Part shown: in pieces, positions 1 through 9,850 of the stretch | Position numbering within the stretch: the first letter of the stretch is position 1 | Layout: the number at the start of each line of letters is the position of its first letter | NCBI GenBank assembly: GCA_947504035.1 | Contig: CANNGA010000011.1 | Location: 62,001-126,000 of the forward strand | Source: an uncultured Flavobacteriaceae bacterium | GTDB lineage: Bacteria; Bacteroidota; Bacteroidia; Flavobacteriales; Flavobacteriaceae | Length of the DNA: 64,000 nt | Direction of reading: 5' to 3' | Program-made: the position numbers and the translations under genes | Notes under the pieces: model-generated | Database searches by the model: none | What the model was told of the DNA's origin: nothing | Seen by the model: the letters and a program-made list of their open reading frames with translations, nothing else

Positions 1-1179
1 ATTTTGATAGGCCTGGTTGTTTACCGACAATAAGGCGAGTCCATCGCCCATATAATAGCCTTGTACATTTTCGCTGTTTACCGACTCTGTGCCTACCACA
101 CGTTTGGAACTCATTTTAACAGAAAAGTAAAAATCATTACGACGGTGTACATGAAAATCTGATTCCCAAAAATGCTTGTTTCCTGATAAAACGGTGCTAC
201 TAATAGCTGCATCATAAGCCTTTGCATGAGGCTTATCTAACTGTTTCATCTGTTCTAAACAAACTTTTAAGCGTGCTGCTTTCTTTTGCTGTTCATCTTT
301 GTAGAGATGTCGTCCTAAAGCGCTAACACCATAAGAATTGTTCCAATATATCCATTGTTGCCCTTCTAAAACGTAATTTCTTAATGTAGCTATTTTATGC
401 TTTTCAAATTGAAAAGGGGTCGCATTTACAAACGCATAGCATTGTATCATATTTTCTAAATACCACAGCCCATAATTGCCAAATTGCAATTGCGCACCGT
501 GTTCGTGATAGGACCAATCGGCTTTAATACCTACATTTTTAGAAACTTTTAATTCTTCTTGAATGGCTTTGCTTGCCTCGGCTACAGTTTCTACATCTCG
601 CAATAACAAGGATTTTAGTAGTACATTGGTCGCTAACCACACTTTATTTTGCCCAGACATTTTTATTTTGGCACGATTGGCGAGCTCAATCCCTTTATCG
701 AATTGCGTTTTGGTCAATTCACTTTCCATTAGCAACAGTGTTGGTAGCAAAAATTTAGGCACCCCAATATGTTGATCGTGCCAATTGGCACTTAAAAAAT
801 CATGATCTAACCAATAGTCTAGGCTTTTGTGTATTTTTTTTGAAAGCGCTTTATCCTTATACAATTTTGAACTTTTAGACGTATAGCTAATGGCTAAAAT
901 TTGCAGGTATTTTAAATGGTCTTTTACAGGCCATTCGCTCTTTATTTTGGTGTTATAGTCTATCGTATTCCAAGAACCGTCTTCCTGTAAGGTGGATAAT
1001 AGATGGTCTACAGTTTGCGGTTCTGCTTTGTGCTGCACATAATAGTTTAAAACATTTTCATGCAATTGCGCTAGTGCTTCTGGGTACAATTGCTTTATCT
1101 CCCTATCGGATGTATTACAACCAAATATGAGAAGAATAAGAACGCCTATACCATATGCTTTAAAATACTTGAGCACCAT
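1..1179 (-). CDS. PL8-family-like polysaccharide lyase lipoprotein, N-terminal 393 residues (cut by window edge)
   Basis: The open frame starts with ATG at 1179, two bases after the stop of the GH2 gene, and runs off the window start. It begins with a lipoprotein signal ending in LLIFGC (Cys21). The alpha/alpha-toroid part of PL8 lyases (hyaluronate, chondroitin AC and xanthan lyases) follows. ANWHDQHIGVPK near residue 130 matches the PL8 catalytic Asn block. YHEHGAQLQFGNYG matches the block holding catalytic His and Tyr, and GVSALGRH matches the Arg block. A downstream segment SSKRVVGTESVNSENVQG then GYYMGDG matches the start of the PL8 beta-sandwich. The family eliminates uronate-containing chains; that it acts on ulvan fragments is inferred from the operon. 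It is the last gene seen of the operon starting at 15374. The C-terminal half lies outside the window. Confidence 0.85.
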   Translation of the reverse strand, partial: MVLKYFKAYGIGVLILLIFGCNTSDREIKQLYPEALAQLHENVLNYYVQHKAEPQTVDHLLSTLQEDGSWNTIDYNTKIKSEWPVKDHLKYLQILAISYTSKSSKLYKDKALSKKIHKSLDYWLDHDFLSANWHDQHIGVPKFLLPTLLLMESELTKTQFDKGIELANRAKIKMSGQNKVWLATNVLLKSLLLRDVETVAEASKAIQEELKVSKNVGIKADWSYHEHGAQLQFGNYGLWYLENMIQCYAFVNATPFQFEKHKIATLRNYVLEGQQWIYWNNSYGVSALGRHLYKDEQQKKAARLKVCLEQMKQLDKPHAKAYDAAISSTVLSGNKHFWESDFHVHRRNDFYFSVKMSSKRVVGTESVNSENVQGYYMGDGLALLSVNNQAYQN

Positions 1180-1181
1180 AA

Positions 1182-4100
1182 TTAATCAATAAACAGCTCG
1201 TCTATATATGGCCCACTTTTACCTGTGGTTTCTAATCGGATGCTATTAGCACCTGCTTTTAAGCGAATAATGGTGGGTACAAACTTCCATTCTTTTTCCC
1301 AACCACCAGTGGGCTTAAATTCTAGGGTTCTAATGTATTCGTCGTTTACATACAACTTCATAGGGTGCTTCTGCCCTTCGTTATTGTGCATGTATCGCAA
1401 ACGAATGCTGTAATCGCCGCCTTCGCCATCATTTTCTTGGTAAAATTCTACCGAACCTTCTTTATTTTCAAAAGTTACAAAACCGCTTCCTTTAAAACGT
1501 CTCGCTTCTCGACTGGCTTTGGCATTGCCTTTCAAAATTCCATCTTCGGCAGAGAGGTTTACACCTCTACCAATCCATAGATCTTTAGAATGCTCATCAC
1601 CCCAAAACAAACCTTCATTCTTACCAAAGGCTTCGCTTAGCGTAAGTACTACTTTGCCATTTTGTTTTACAATGGCTTTTACGGTTGTACCATCTGTAAT
1701 TGTGAAAGGTGCTTTATAAATGCGTCCCTTTGTTTCTGGGTCATCGCCATTCGTGGTATAGAACACCTCTAGTTTTGAAGATGCTTTTTTCCCTAAAACA
1801 GCGATCTCTTTAACATCAATAGTAATTTCGTTTGAAATGTATAGGGCTTTATCACCTAAGATGGATGCCGTAAGTATTGCTGCGTTTTTAGCATCGGGCA
1901 GAGCTCTTAGAAACAGTCGTGTTTTTCCAAAAAACAAGGCTCTATACTCCGATTTTGTTCTGCTTGTTGGATCAATAGGATTGCCATTTTCCATAGAGAT
2001 CTTTTTTATATCGCCTTGGATGGCATAATACACCTTGTTCTCTCCATAAGGATATAGGTTGCCTGATGCGTCTAAACTTTCTGAAGACACAATATAGCTT
2101 GTCGTAAAACTATCTTCTGCCTCTAGTTCCTGGATATGGTTTTGTAATGTTGATGGCTGCTTACTGGTTGTAAATGCCGTTTTTTTAATGACTTTCCCGT
2201 CTTTATAGGCTACAGCTTCTAGCGTGCCTTCTTCATAAGGGACCATCCATTCGCATTGCATTTCATTCCACACTGTTCCGGGTTTATCTTTTCCTAGAGA
2301 CTTGCCATTTAAGAATAGCTCTACCTCATCGGCATTAGAATATACCCAAACTGGAATTACTGTGCCTTTTTCCATTCTTGGATGCGACCAGTGTGGCAGC
2401 ATGTGGAGCATCGGGGTTTTGGTCCACTGACTCTTATAAAAGTAAAACAGGTCTTTTTTAAATCCTGCAACGTCTAAAGCTCCTCCCATAAATAAGTTGA
2501 AAGGCAAGCCCCCATGTACTAAACCTGCTTCTCCGTAATAATCGAAACCTGTCCATCTAAAATGTCCGCTATGCCATGGATTATCCCGCATCACTTCCCA
2601 GTATTTTCGTGCTGATACGCGAACTGTTGCATTGTCGTAAGACGAATTGAAACTTTGCTTTCTGTTACGCCAGTTTTTGGGGTTGATCCCTTCGTAAAAG
2701 AAAATTTCTTTTTCTGTGAGGTTTGGCAATGGGTAGGTTCCTGGTAATTCGTTATCGCGCCACCAGGTCTGGGTTCTGTAATAGCCTCTGGTTTGCCATG
2801 TGTGCGGTGCTTCTGTAGAGATAAAAGGTTTCTCTAAGGTTTTAGTTTCTATAAAGGTTTTGGTTTCTGAACCGCCATTTACGCCTTCAATATCCATATC
2901 TTCTGGATTTCCTGCACCTGAAGTAAACAATCGTGTGGGGTCTAACTGCTTGCCAAATTTCACCAATTCTGGACCAATAGGGCTATGGGTTTCATTTCCT
3001 AAACTCCACACAAAGATACTCGCATGGTTACGGTCTCTGGTAATCCATTCTGTAACATCGCGCTGCCACCATGCATCAAAGGCTTGTTTGCCATAATCTT
3101 GGGGTGCTTTTTTATGCCAGCCATCAAAAATTTCATCCATTACTAACAATCCTATTTCATCACAAATGTCGTAGAACATTGGTGGTGTTGGGTTGTGTGA
3201 AGGGCGTATTGCATTAATGCCCATAGCTTTTAAGGATTGAAGTTTCCAACGCAACAAAGGTTTTGTCCACGCGCCACCTACGGGGCCGCCTTCCCAATGC
3301 TCACAAACTCCTTTTAGTTTTACATTTTCACCATTAAGCCAAAAGCCTGTATTGGTGTCCCATTTTACAGTTTTAAAACCAAAAGTGGTATGCACTTCAT
3401 CTATCACCTTTTTACCGTCTAAAATTTGAGTAATGGCTTTATACAAGGTTGGGCTTTCTGGACTCCACAATTGGGGTTTCGCTACCGTTAATTCTATAGT
3501 GTTTAAGTCGCCGTTTATGTTTGCCTGCTTCTTGTTTATTATTTTTCCTTTTGGAGATATTACTTTAACCTTATAGGCTAACCCCTTGCGCTGCCCATTA
3601 ACTTCAGCATCAATACTAACGGTTGCCGTTGCTGTAGTTATGGAGGGTGTCTTTATAAATATACCATTGGGCTTAAAATGTACAGGGTTAACCTCTATCA
3701 ACTTTACAGCGGCATAGATCCCACAGGGGTGGTACCAACGTGCAGAAGGCTCTAGAGCATTATCTACACGAACAGCAATCGTGTTTTCTCCTGCTTTTAG
3801 ATGTTTTGAAATGTCGTAACGAAAACTAATATAGCCATAAGGTCTTTTGGCTAAATATGTTCCATTAATCCAGACTTCACTGTTCATATAAACCCCATCA
3901 AAATTAATGTATGTGATGTTTGATAAACTTTTCTTTTCAACCGTAAAAGTCTTGCGGTACCAACCAATACCACCATCGTGGTAACCGCCGCCTTGACCTT
4001 GATCGCCGCCTTTACGTACGCCTTTCTCAAAAGACCAATCGTGAGGAACATTTAAAGCCGTCCAGTTGGAGACGTCTACGGTTTCTTTAGAAAATGATGC

Positions 4101-4229
4101 ATCATCTTCTAAAATAAAACTCCAATGGTTATTAAAGTTGGTTTCTACACGTTGCGCAAAAGAAGATAAGGTCGCCAATACACCTATTGCAACACTTAGA
4201 TACAGATTGAAAAATTGTTGTTTATACAT
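1182..4229 (-). CDS. GH2 glycoside hydrolase (beta-galactosidase/beta-glucuronidase type) with chitobiase-C-like and CBM6/35-like C-terminal domains
   Basis: The protein has 1015 residues and an N-terminal Sec signal ending near ATLSSFAQ. Domains in order: GH2 sugar-binding domain (about 30-190), Ig-like domain, TIM barrel (about 300-600), Ig-like/DUF4982-type region, a chitobiase/hexosaminidase C-terminal-like segment (around LEVFYTTNGDDPETKG), and a CBM6/CBM35-like beta-sandwich at the end (GGWEKEW ... GPYIDELFID). The acid/base is E413 in WSLGNET; the nucleophile is probably E473 in ISTEAP. GH2 enzymes are retaining exo-hydrolases; the substrate cannot be read from sequence, and beta-uronidase or beta-galactosidase on ulvan oligomers is a reasonable inference. 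It sits between the sulfatase at 4295 and the PL8-like lyase in the same operon. Confidence 0.92.
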   Translation of the reverse strand: MYKQQFFNLYLSVAIGVLATLSSFAQRVETNFNNHWSFILEDDASFSKETVDVSNWTALNVPHDWSFEKGVRKGGDQGQGGGYHDGGIGWYRKTFTVEKKSLSNITYINFDGVYMNSEVWINGTYLAKRPYGYISFRYDISKHLKAGENTIAVRVDNALEPSARWYHPCGIYAAVKLIEVNPVHFKPNGIFIKTPSITTATATVSIDAEVNGQRKGLAYKVKVISPKGKIINKKQANINGDLNTIELTVAKPQLWSPESPTLYKAITQILDGKKVIDEVHTTFGFKTVKWDTNTGFWLNGENVKLKGVCEHWEGGPVGGAWTKPLLRWKLQSLKAMGINAIRPSHNPTPPMFYDICDEIGLLVMDEIFDGWHKKAPQDYGKQAFDAWWQRDVTEWITRDRNHASIFVWSLGNETHSPIGPELVKFGKQLDPTRLFTSGAGNPEDMDIEGVNGGSETKTFIETKTLEKPFISTEAPHTWQTRGYYRTQTWWRDNELPGTYPLPNLTEKEIFFYEGINPKNWRNRKQSFNSSYDNATVRVSARKYWEVMRDNPWHSGHFRWTGFDYYGEAGLVHGGLPFNLFMGGALDVAGFKKDLFYFYKSQWTKTPMLHMLPHWSHPRMEKGTVIPVWVYSNADEVELFLNGKSLGKDKPGTVWNEMQCEWMVPYEEGTLEAVAYKDGKVIKKTAFTTSKQPSTLQNHIQELEAEDSFTTSYIVSSESLDASGNLYPYGENKVYYAIQGDIKKISMENGNPIDPTSRTKSEYRALFFGKTRLFLRALPDAKNAAILTASILGDKALYISNEITIDVKEIAVLGKKASSKLEVFYTTNGDDPETKGRIYKAPFTITDGTTVKAIVKQNGKVVLTLSEAFGKNEGLFWGDEHSKDLWIGRGVNLSAEDGILKGNAKASREARRFKGSGFVTFENKEGSVEFYQENDGEGGDYSIRLRYMHNNEGQKHPMKLYVNDEYIRTLEFKPTGGWEKEWKFVPTIIRLKAGANSIRLETTGKSGPYIDELFID

Positions 4230-4294
4230 TGTCTGTTTTAATTTATGTGGTAAATGATTGGCTTAAAACAAAACCATCATCGCATTATAGAAAT

Positions 4295-5773
4295 CTATTT
4301 TTTTCTTTGCTTTCTACTTCGATCATTCTGTAAAAAAGGCCCTTTATCTTTTGGAATTTCAGATTCTAAAAGTGCTTTCATTTTACGCTCTATTTTTTTA
4401 TACTTTGCTTTACCCGATAGGTTTACAAAAGACAATAAGCTGTTTTTATGTTCGTATAATTCTGCACTTAACACTTTCTGCGTCTTCGCATCTCTCCATT
4501 CTGTATACCTCCAATTGCCATCTGTTGCGGTACACCCCATAATGTTTTTACCACGAGCATATACACTTGTGGCTACTTTATCCCACTCTTTATTAGGCTC
4601 ATCTAATAAAGGCATGATGCTTTTACCATCGAATGCTTTGCCTTCTATATTGCAATAGTCTACCAGTGTTGGAAAAATATCGACATTCTCTACTAATGCA
4701 TTAGATGCTACGCCTGTCTTACGCTTTTCATAGCCTGTTTCTCTACTGATGATTAACGGCACACGCACATCGATCTCTACATTAGAATGCTTACACCAAG
4801 CGCCATATTCTCCAATTTTATACCCATGATCGCTCATAAACACAACCATCGTGTTTTTACGCAAATCTAAATCTTCTAACGTTTTCATGACTTTCCCTAC
4901 TTGGGCATCGATATAACTTATAGAGGCATGGTACCCATGAATTAAATCGCGGGTTAAATCATCATCTAAATCGCCTTCTTTAGGAATGCCATGATAACCT
5001 TTTAATTCTCCCCACTTTGTAAGTGCCAAACGGTAAGCCCCTTCTGGTTTTTTTCTAGAAGGAATTTCAAAATCATTTTTATTGTACAAATCCCAATACT
5101 TTTTTGGAGCATTAAAAGGCAAATGCGGTTTACTTAAACCTACAAACATTAAAAATTTATCGTCTTTTAATTTTTCTAAGGTTTCTATAGCGTATTTAGC
5201 AGCTCGCCCATCTTTATACGCTTCGTCTGGCACATCTGCGCGATCGAAAGCAGGACCTTTAACGCGTTTCCCCTCGCTTTTAAGTCGCTCTAAAAGCGCT
5301 TTATTTTCGGGAGCATTATACGTATTTGGTTCTTTTCCATAATAAACAGACCATTCTTTTTTATCATCAGTACCATGATGATATACTTTACCAATACTCA
5401 CCGTTTTGTACCCGTTTTTCTCAAACAATTGCGGCATAGACACCACATCTTTATGCACTGATCTTAAAGACGTAAAAATGCTATAAATTCCTAAATTTTG
5501 AGGACGGATTCCTGTTAGTGTACTCATTCGGGAAGGCGCACAAATGGCTTGCTGTACATAGGCTTTTTTAAATAAAACACCTTCTGTTGCTAATTGATCG
5601 ATATGGGGTGTTTTGGCAGTGGGGCTGCCATAACAGCCTAACTCTGCTCTTAAATCATCTACATAAAACACCAATACATTTGGGGCTTTTTTAGAGGCAT
5701 CTGTTTTTTCTTGCTGAGCAGTAACACAAAGTGTACTGATGAATAGAAGTCCTAATACTATTATTTTTTTCAT
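4295..5773 (-). CDS. S1 sulfatase, iduronate-2-sulfatase-like
   Basis: The protein has 492 residues and a Sec signal ending in LCVTAQ. The metal-binding start [15 protein letters not shown] and the formylglycine site CAPSR (Cys78, core C-X-P-X-R) define an S1 formylglycine sulfatase. The [11 protein letters not shown] signature and the [11 protein letters not shown] segment are typical of the iduronate-2-sulfatase-like subgroup. It needs maturation of Cys78 to formylglycine. Its likely role is periplasmic desulfation of rhamnose-3-sulfate or uronate-containing ulvan oligomers (inference). It lies 20 bases after the sulfatase at 5794 and 65 before GH2, in the same direction. The C-terminus is lysine/arginine rich. 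Confidence 0.93.
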   Translation of the reverse strand: MKKIIVLGLLFISTLCVTAQQEKTDASKKAPNVLVFYVDDLRAELGCYGSPTAKTPHIDQLATEGVLFKKAYVQQAICAPSRMSTLTGIRPQNLGIYSIFTSLRSVHKDVVSMPQLFEKNGYKTVSIGKVYHHGTDDKKEWSVYYGKEPNTYNAPENKALLERLKSEGKRVKGPAFDRADVPDEAYKDGRAAKYAIETLEKLKDDKFLMFVGLSKPHLPFNAPKKYWDLYNKNDFEIPSRKKPEGAYRLALTKWGELKGYHGIPKEGDLDDDLTRDLIHGYHASISYIDAQVGKVMKTLEDLDLRKNTMVVFMSDHGYKIGEYGAWCKHSNVEIDVRVPLIISRETGYEKRKTGVASNALVENVDIFPTLVDYCNIEGKAFDGKSIMPLLDEPNKEWDKVATSVYARGKNIMGCTATDGNWRYTEWRDAKTQKVLSAELYEHKNSLLSFVNLSGKAKYKKIERKMKALLESEIPKDKGPFLQNDRSRKQRKK

Positions 5774-5793
5774 TTGTGTGATATAAATTAATC

Positions 5794-7308
5794 TTATTTA
5801 ACGGGTTTTGGTGATTGCACAACGCCTTTGCCTTCTTTAAATTTCCAAAATGGAATGGCAGGTTTGTTTTCTGCAAACACGTAATTGTATTTTTTGAGGT
5901 AATAGTCCCTCGATTTAAATTCGTCGTCTAAGGCATCTAACTTCGCCATTAATGTAGCATCTAATTCCTTTTGAAGGGTTGCAAACTCTGGATTATCTAA
6001 TAAATTGTTCATTTGATAAGGATCTGCTACGTTATCGAAAAACAAATTTGGCCCTTCTGTAGTTCTGCCATAGGTGTATTGTTTTGTTCTTATAGCACGG
6101 TAAGGGAGTTGTTTGAAATTTGATGCAAAAGGCGCTACATTCATCACTAAGGCGGCACGGTCTGCGTTTGGATCTGGATGTGTTATCAATTGGGTTAAAT
6201 CCTCGCCTTCTATACCTTCAGGAATTTTGATATTGGACAGGCCTAATAAGGATGGTAAAATATCTGGTGTGGTTAAAGGGGCATTGACCACAGCGCCTTT
6301 TTGGCTGTCCATACCTGGGTATCTTATTAAAAAGGGTACACGAATAGATTCATCCCAAGCCATTTGCTTAACCCAAGGTCTTATCCCATGAGCTCCCATC
6401 ATTTCGCCATGATCTGCTGAAAATACAATGATGGTATTATCAGACAGGTTTAAGGTTTCGATTTGTTTTAGCAAACGCCCAATAGCTTCGTCAGTTGCTG
6501 TTGCATGTGCATAATAGCCTTGTAATTCTTCTCGGGTACGCTTTTCTAATCTCTTAGGAACATTAGGGTTTAATGTTAACGCCTCTTTAGGATACAGATC
6601 TTTGTACTTTTGCGGTGCAGAATGGTGCGGAAAATGAGGCGTTGCTATAGACAATACCGCTAAAAAAGGGGCTTCGTCTTTGGCATGTGCCTCTAAGTAT
6701 TTATTCGCATCTTCTACGATAGCAAAAGGCGAATAGGCGTTCCAGTATTTTAGTTCGGGATTGTCATTATCATAATACGGCATTTTATTGTAATTATGCG
6801 AACATTCTAATCCTTTCCAATAGGTAAATCCTTGGCGGCGTTCTTTAGGAATAAATCCTTGACGCCCATGACCATCTAAGTGCCATTTGCCCCAATAGGC
6901 TGTGTTATACCCTTCGGCTTTGTATATCTCGGCCATGGTTACTTCTTCTGAGGGTAAGTATATGTCGTTAACAATCATTCCCGTTGTTGTGGGGAACTTC
7001 CCTGTAAAAAGCGCTGCTCTATGCGGCGTACATACTGGTAAAACCGATACCGCGTTGGTAAAGTTGACTGCTGTTTTTGCAAAGGCATCTAAATTAGGTG
7101 TTTTCACATCTTTATTTCCAGCATAACCTAAGGCAGAACCCCGCCATTGATCGGTTAAAACATAAACGATATTAGGTTGTCGCACTTCTACGTCCACCTC
7201 AACATGGGACGGTTTGTCTTTTTGTTTACAATTGAATAACACGCCTATAAAGACGACTAAAATTAGTTGTGCCGTGATATTACAATTCATTACATCTTTA
7301 GTTTTCAT
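5794..7308 (-). CDS. S1 sulfatase with CTPHR formylglycine motif (paralogue of the upstream gene)
   Basis: The protein has 504 residues. A lipoprotein-like signal ends at FNCKQK. The N-terminal metal site is [16 protein letters not shown]. The formylglycine core is C-T-P-H-R (Cys93): it fits C-X-P-X-R but has His where most S1 sulfatases have Ser. [13 protein letters not shown] supplies the second Asp-His metal ligands. It is a close tandem paralogue of the gene at 7336, sharing long identical blocks such as [13 protein letters not shown] and [14 protein letters not shown]. The two probably arose by duplication and may differ in sulfate position or chain length (inference). Spacing to the upstream gene is 27 bases. 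Confidence 0.92.
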   Translation of the reverse strand: MKTKDVMNCNITAQLILVVFIGVLFNCKQKDKPSHVEVDVEVRQPNIVYVLTDQWRGSALGYAGNKDVKTPNLDAFAKTAVNFTNAVSVLPVCTPHRAALFTGKFPTTTGMIVNDIYLPSEEVTMAEIYKAEGYNTAYWGKWHLDGHGRQGFIPKERRQGFTYWKGLECSHNYNKMPYYDNDNPELKYWNAYSPFAIVEDANKYLEAHAKDEAPFLAVLSIATPHFPHHSAPQKYKDLYPKEALTLNPNVPKRLEKRTREELQGYYAHATATDEAIGRLLKQIETLNLSDNTIIVFSADHGEMMGAHGIRPWVKQMAWDESIRVPFLIRYPGMDSQKGAVVNAPLTTPDILPSLLGLSNIKIPEGIEGEDLTQLITHPDPNADRAALVMNVAPFASNFKQLPYRAIRTKQYTYGRTTEGPNLFFDNVADPYQMNNLLDNPEFATLQKELDATLMAKLDALDDEFKSRDYYLKKYNYVFAENKPAIPFWKFKEGKGVVQSPKPVK

Positions 7309-7335
7309 TCGTTTGCCTTAAAAGCATTTGCAAAT

Positions 7336-8868
7336 TTACTTATAATTTAATGGTCTTGGGGATTGTACCTTGCCTTCCCCTTTATCGAAACTCCACCAAT
7401 CTATGGCGTTACGTTTTTTGTTAAGCGTAAAGTTCCAACGTTTCATATAATAGGTCTTAGGCCTTATATCATCTCCTATTTTTTTAAGGGCCTTACGCAA
7501 TTGCGCATCCAAATCTTTTTGAATTGCATCTAGTGCTTTTGTTTCCAATAAATTGTGCTCTTGGTAAGGGTCTTTTATATTGTCATAGAACATACTAGGC
7601 CCTTCAGGTGTTATGGCATAGGTGTATTGCTTTGTTCTTATGGCTCGGTAGGGTGCATCATTATTATTAGCGCCAAATGGCGCTACGTTCATTACAAGTG
7701 CTGCACGGTCTGCTTTTGGATCTGGATTTTTAATTAATGCCGATAGGTCTTCACCTTCGATCGTTTCTGGAATTTCTATTCCAGATAAACTTAAAAGTGA
7801 CGGTAGTATATCTGGCGTTGTTAAAGGTGCATGGACTACAGCGCCTTTATGCGCTGCAATTTCAGGATGACTTATTAAAAAAGGCACACGTATAGACTCG
7901 TCCCATGCCAACTGCTTTACAAATGGTTTTACGCCATGTGCCCCCATCATCTCTCCATGATCTGCCGAAAAAACAATTATCGTGTTTTTTAATAAGTCTT
8001 GTTTTCTAAGGTTTTCCAATACTAAACCTATCGCTTCATCTGTAGCTGTGGCATGCGCATAATACCCTTGCAATTCTTTACGACTTCTTTCTTTGAATTT
8101 GTCTGCAACATTAGGATTTAAAGTCAGCCCTTCTGGCGGATACATATCTTTGTATTTCTTTGGAGCAGATGAATGTGGGTAATGTGGTGTTGCAATAGAA
8201 ATAACGGCTAAAAACGGCGCTTCATCTTTGGCGTGTTGGGTAATGTATGTATTGGCGTCTTTTGCTATAGCAAATGGGGAATATTCACCCCAGGTTTTGA
8301 TGTTCGTATCTTCATTATCATAATAAGGCATTTTAGTATAATTATGAGAGCATTCTAAAGCGCGCCAAAACTCAAATCCTTGTCGTCTTTCTTTAGGAAT
8401 AAACGTTTTCCTGCCATGACCATCTAAATGCCACTTGCCCCAATAGGCCGTATTATATCCTGCTGATTTATATATTTCTGCCATGGTTAATTCTTCTGCT
8501 GGCAGATGAATGTCGTTTAAAAACATTCCTGTTGTTGTGGGGAACCGTCCTGTAAATAAGGCCGCTCTATGTGGTGTACACACAGGGGTTACAGATACTG
8601 TATTGGTAAAATTAACAGCTTGCTTTGCAAAGGCATCTAAATGCGGTGTTTTAACATCTGGGTTACCGGCATAACCTAAGGCAGAGCCACGCCATTGATC
8701 TGTAAGGATATAAACTACATTTGGTTTTCTAGAGGTTTCTTCTATAGCTGTAACCGCGCCATTTAAGGGAGCTTTAGTTGTTTGTTTGCAACCTACTAGT
8801 AGGCTCATGACACTTACCATAAAGAGTGCAAGACTATTAGTTTTTATCATTTTATTATTTTTCGTCAT
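7336..8868 (-). CDS. S1 sulfatase with CTPHR formylglycine motif, lipoprotein
   Basis: I chose ATG 8868, which lies one base after the TAG stop of the GH43 gene. The frame is open further upstream to 8928, but that would overlap GH43 by about 59 bases and put extra residues before the signal peptide. ATG 8850 is also possible. The signal MIKTNSLALFMVSVMSLLVGC is a lipoprotein type. The metal site is [16 protein letters not shown], the formylglycine core is CTPHR (Cys about 97) and the second metal site is [13 protein letters not shown]. It is the tandem paralogue of the sulfatase at 5794. Likely role: removal of sulfate from ulvan oligosaccharides in the periplasm or at the outer membrane. 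Confidence 0.92.
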   Translation of the reverse strand: MTKNNKMIKTNSLALFMVSVMSLLVGCKQTTKAPLNGAVTAIEETSRKPNVVYILTDQWRGSALGYAGNPDVKTPHLDAFAKQAVNFTNTVSVTPVCTPHRAALFTGRFPTTTGMFLNDIHLPAEELTMAEIYKSAGYNTAYWGKWHLDGHGRKTFIPKERRQGFEFWRALECSHNYTKMPYYDNEDTNIKTWGEYSPFAIAKDANTYITQHAKDEAPFLAVISIATPHYPHSSAPKKYKDMYPPEGLTLNPNVADKFKERSRKELQGYYAHATATDEAIGLVLENLRKQDLLKNTIIVFSADHGEMMGAHGVKPFVKQLAWDESIRVPFLISHPEIAAHKGAVVHAPLTTPDILPSLLSLSGIEIPETIEGEDLSALIKNPDPKADRAALVMNVAPFGANNNDAPYRAIRTKQYTYAITPEGPSMFYDNIKDPYQEHNLLETKALDAIQKDLDAQLRKALKKIGDDIRPKTYYMKRWNFTLNKKRNAIDWWSFDKGEGKVQSPRPLNYK

Positions 8869-8869
8869 T

Positions 8870-9850
8870 CTAGTTCTGTAACCGCTCAACACCGTCTTGG
8901 GTGGCATAAATTTCTTTAATAGTACCATCTTCGTTATAATACAAATACTCTATACAAATATTGCGCCTGTATTTTGTACCTCCATTCCAATCTTGTACGT
9001 GATAAAAGAAATACTGCTGATTCTTATAGTTTATAATGGAATGATGGTCTTGTCTTTGTTTTGGGTTTATAGCGCCTTTATAGTCGAATGGTCCATAAGG
9101 ACTGTCTCCAATCCCATAAAATCCTCCCAAACCAGCATTATAAGAGAAATAATATTTTCCATTATAGGTATGCATGTAACTTGCTTCAAAAAAATTATCA
9201 TTTCCATATGCTATCAGCTTAGGCGCTTCAGCCAACTCTAAAAGGTTGTCTTTTAGCAAAGCGACTTTAGGAGTCCTCACCCCCCAATAGAGGTAGACTT
9301 TTCCATTAGTATCTGTAAACACGCAAGGATCTAACCATTTGCCCTCGACACCTTTTATCCAACCTAAATCTTTAAAAGGCCCTTCAGGAACATCGCTCAC
9401 AGCAACACCACATCGCATGTCGTCTTTTGTTCCTTTTACAGAATGCGGATATATTAAATAGTATTTATCATTTTTATAAATAGCCGTTGGCGCCCACATC
9501 CAACCCGAAGCGCCCCAAGAAATGGCTTTAGAATGCAACACGTCTCCATGGTCTGTCCAGTTTACCATATCGGTAGAGGAAAAGGCACGGTAACCATCCA
9601 TTGTATCATAGTTTACAGCATCTTCCCTATCGTGAGAGGTATACATCCAAACTTTCCCATCTTTCCATACATGTGCTGAAGGATCTGCTGTTCTAATATG
9701 TCGTATTACGGGGTTATTCTCCTTTGTTTTAGTCGTAACGTCAATTGGATCTACAGCTGTTATTTTAGCATCCTTTTCTTGGTGTTTACAACACAACATA
9801 AGCGTTGTAAACACCAAAAGGATTAAGATGCTGTGACGTTTTAGTTGCAC
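8870..9850 (-). CDS. GH43 glycoside hydrolase lipoprotein
   Basis: The protein has 326 residues. The start is GTG at 9850, which shares one base with the TAG stop of the upstream GH78 gene (TAGTG), so translational coupling is likely. No ATG lies before the lipoprotein signal (LILLVFTTLMLCC). A single five-bladed GH43 propeller follows. The three acidic residues are visible: Asp in RTADPSAHV (base), Asp in KWLDPCVF (modulator) and Glu in NFFEASYMH (acid). GH43 enzymes are inverting xylosidases, arabinosidases or galactosidases; beta-xylosidase activity on ulvan is an inference. The second gene-junction overlap of this kind (TAATG) is one gene upstream. Confidence 0.9.
   Translation of the reverse strand: MQLKRHSILILLVFTTLMLCCKHQEKDAKITAVDPIDVTTKTKENNPVIRHIRTADPSAHVWKDGKVWMYTSHDREDAVNYDTMDGYRAFSSTDMVNWTDHGDVLHSKAISWGASGWMWAPTAIYKNDKYYLIYPHSVKGTKDDMRCGVAVSDVPEGPFKDLGWIKGVEGKWLDPCVFTDTNGKVYLYWGVRTPKVALLKDNLLELAEAPKLIAYGNDNFFEASYMHTYNGKYYFSYNAGLGGFYGIGDSPYGPFDYKGAINPKQRQDHHSIINYKNQQYFFYHVQDWNGGTKYRRNICIEYLYYNEDGTIKEIYATQDGVERLQN

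Noticed and set aside
8897-9241. Plus-strand open frame of 114 codons opposite the GH43 gene
   Set aside because: It lies wholly antisense to a well-supported GH43 coding region and has no recognisable domain.
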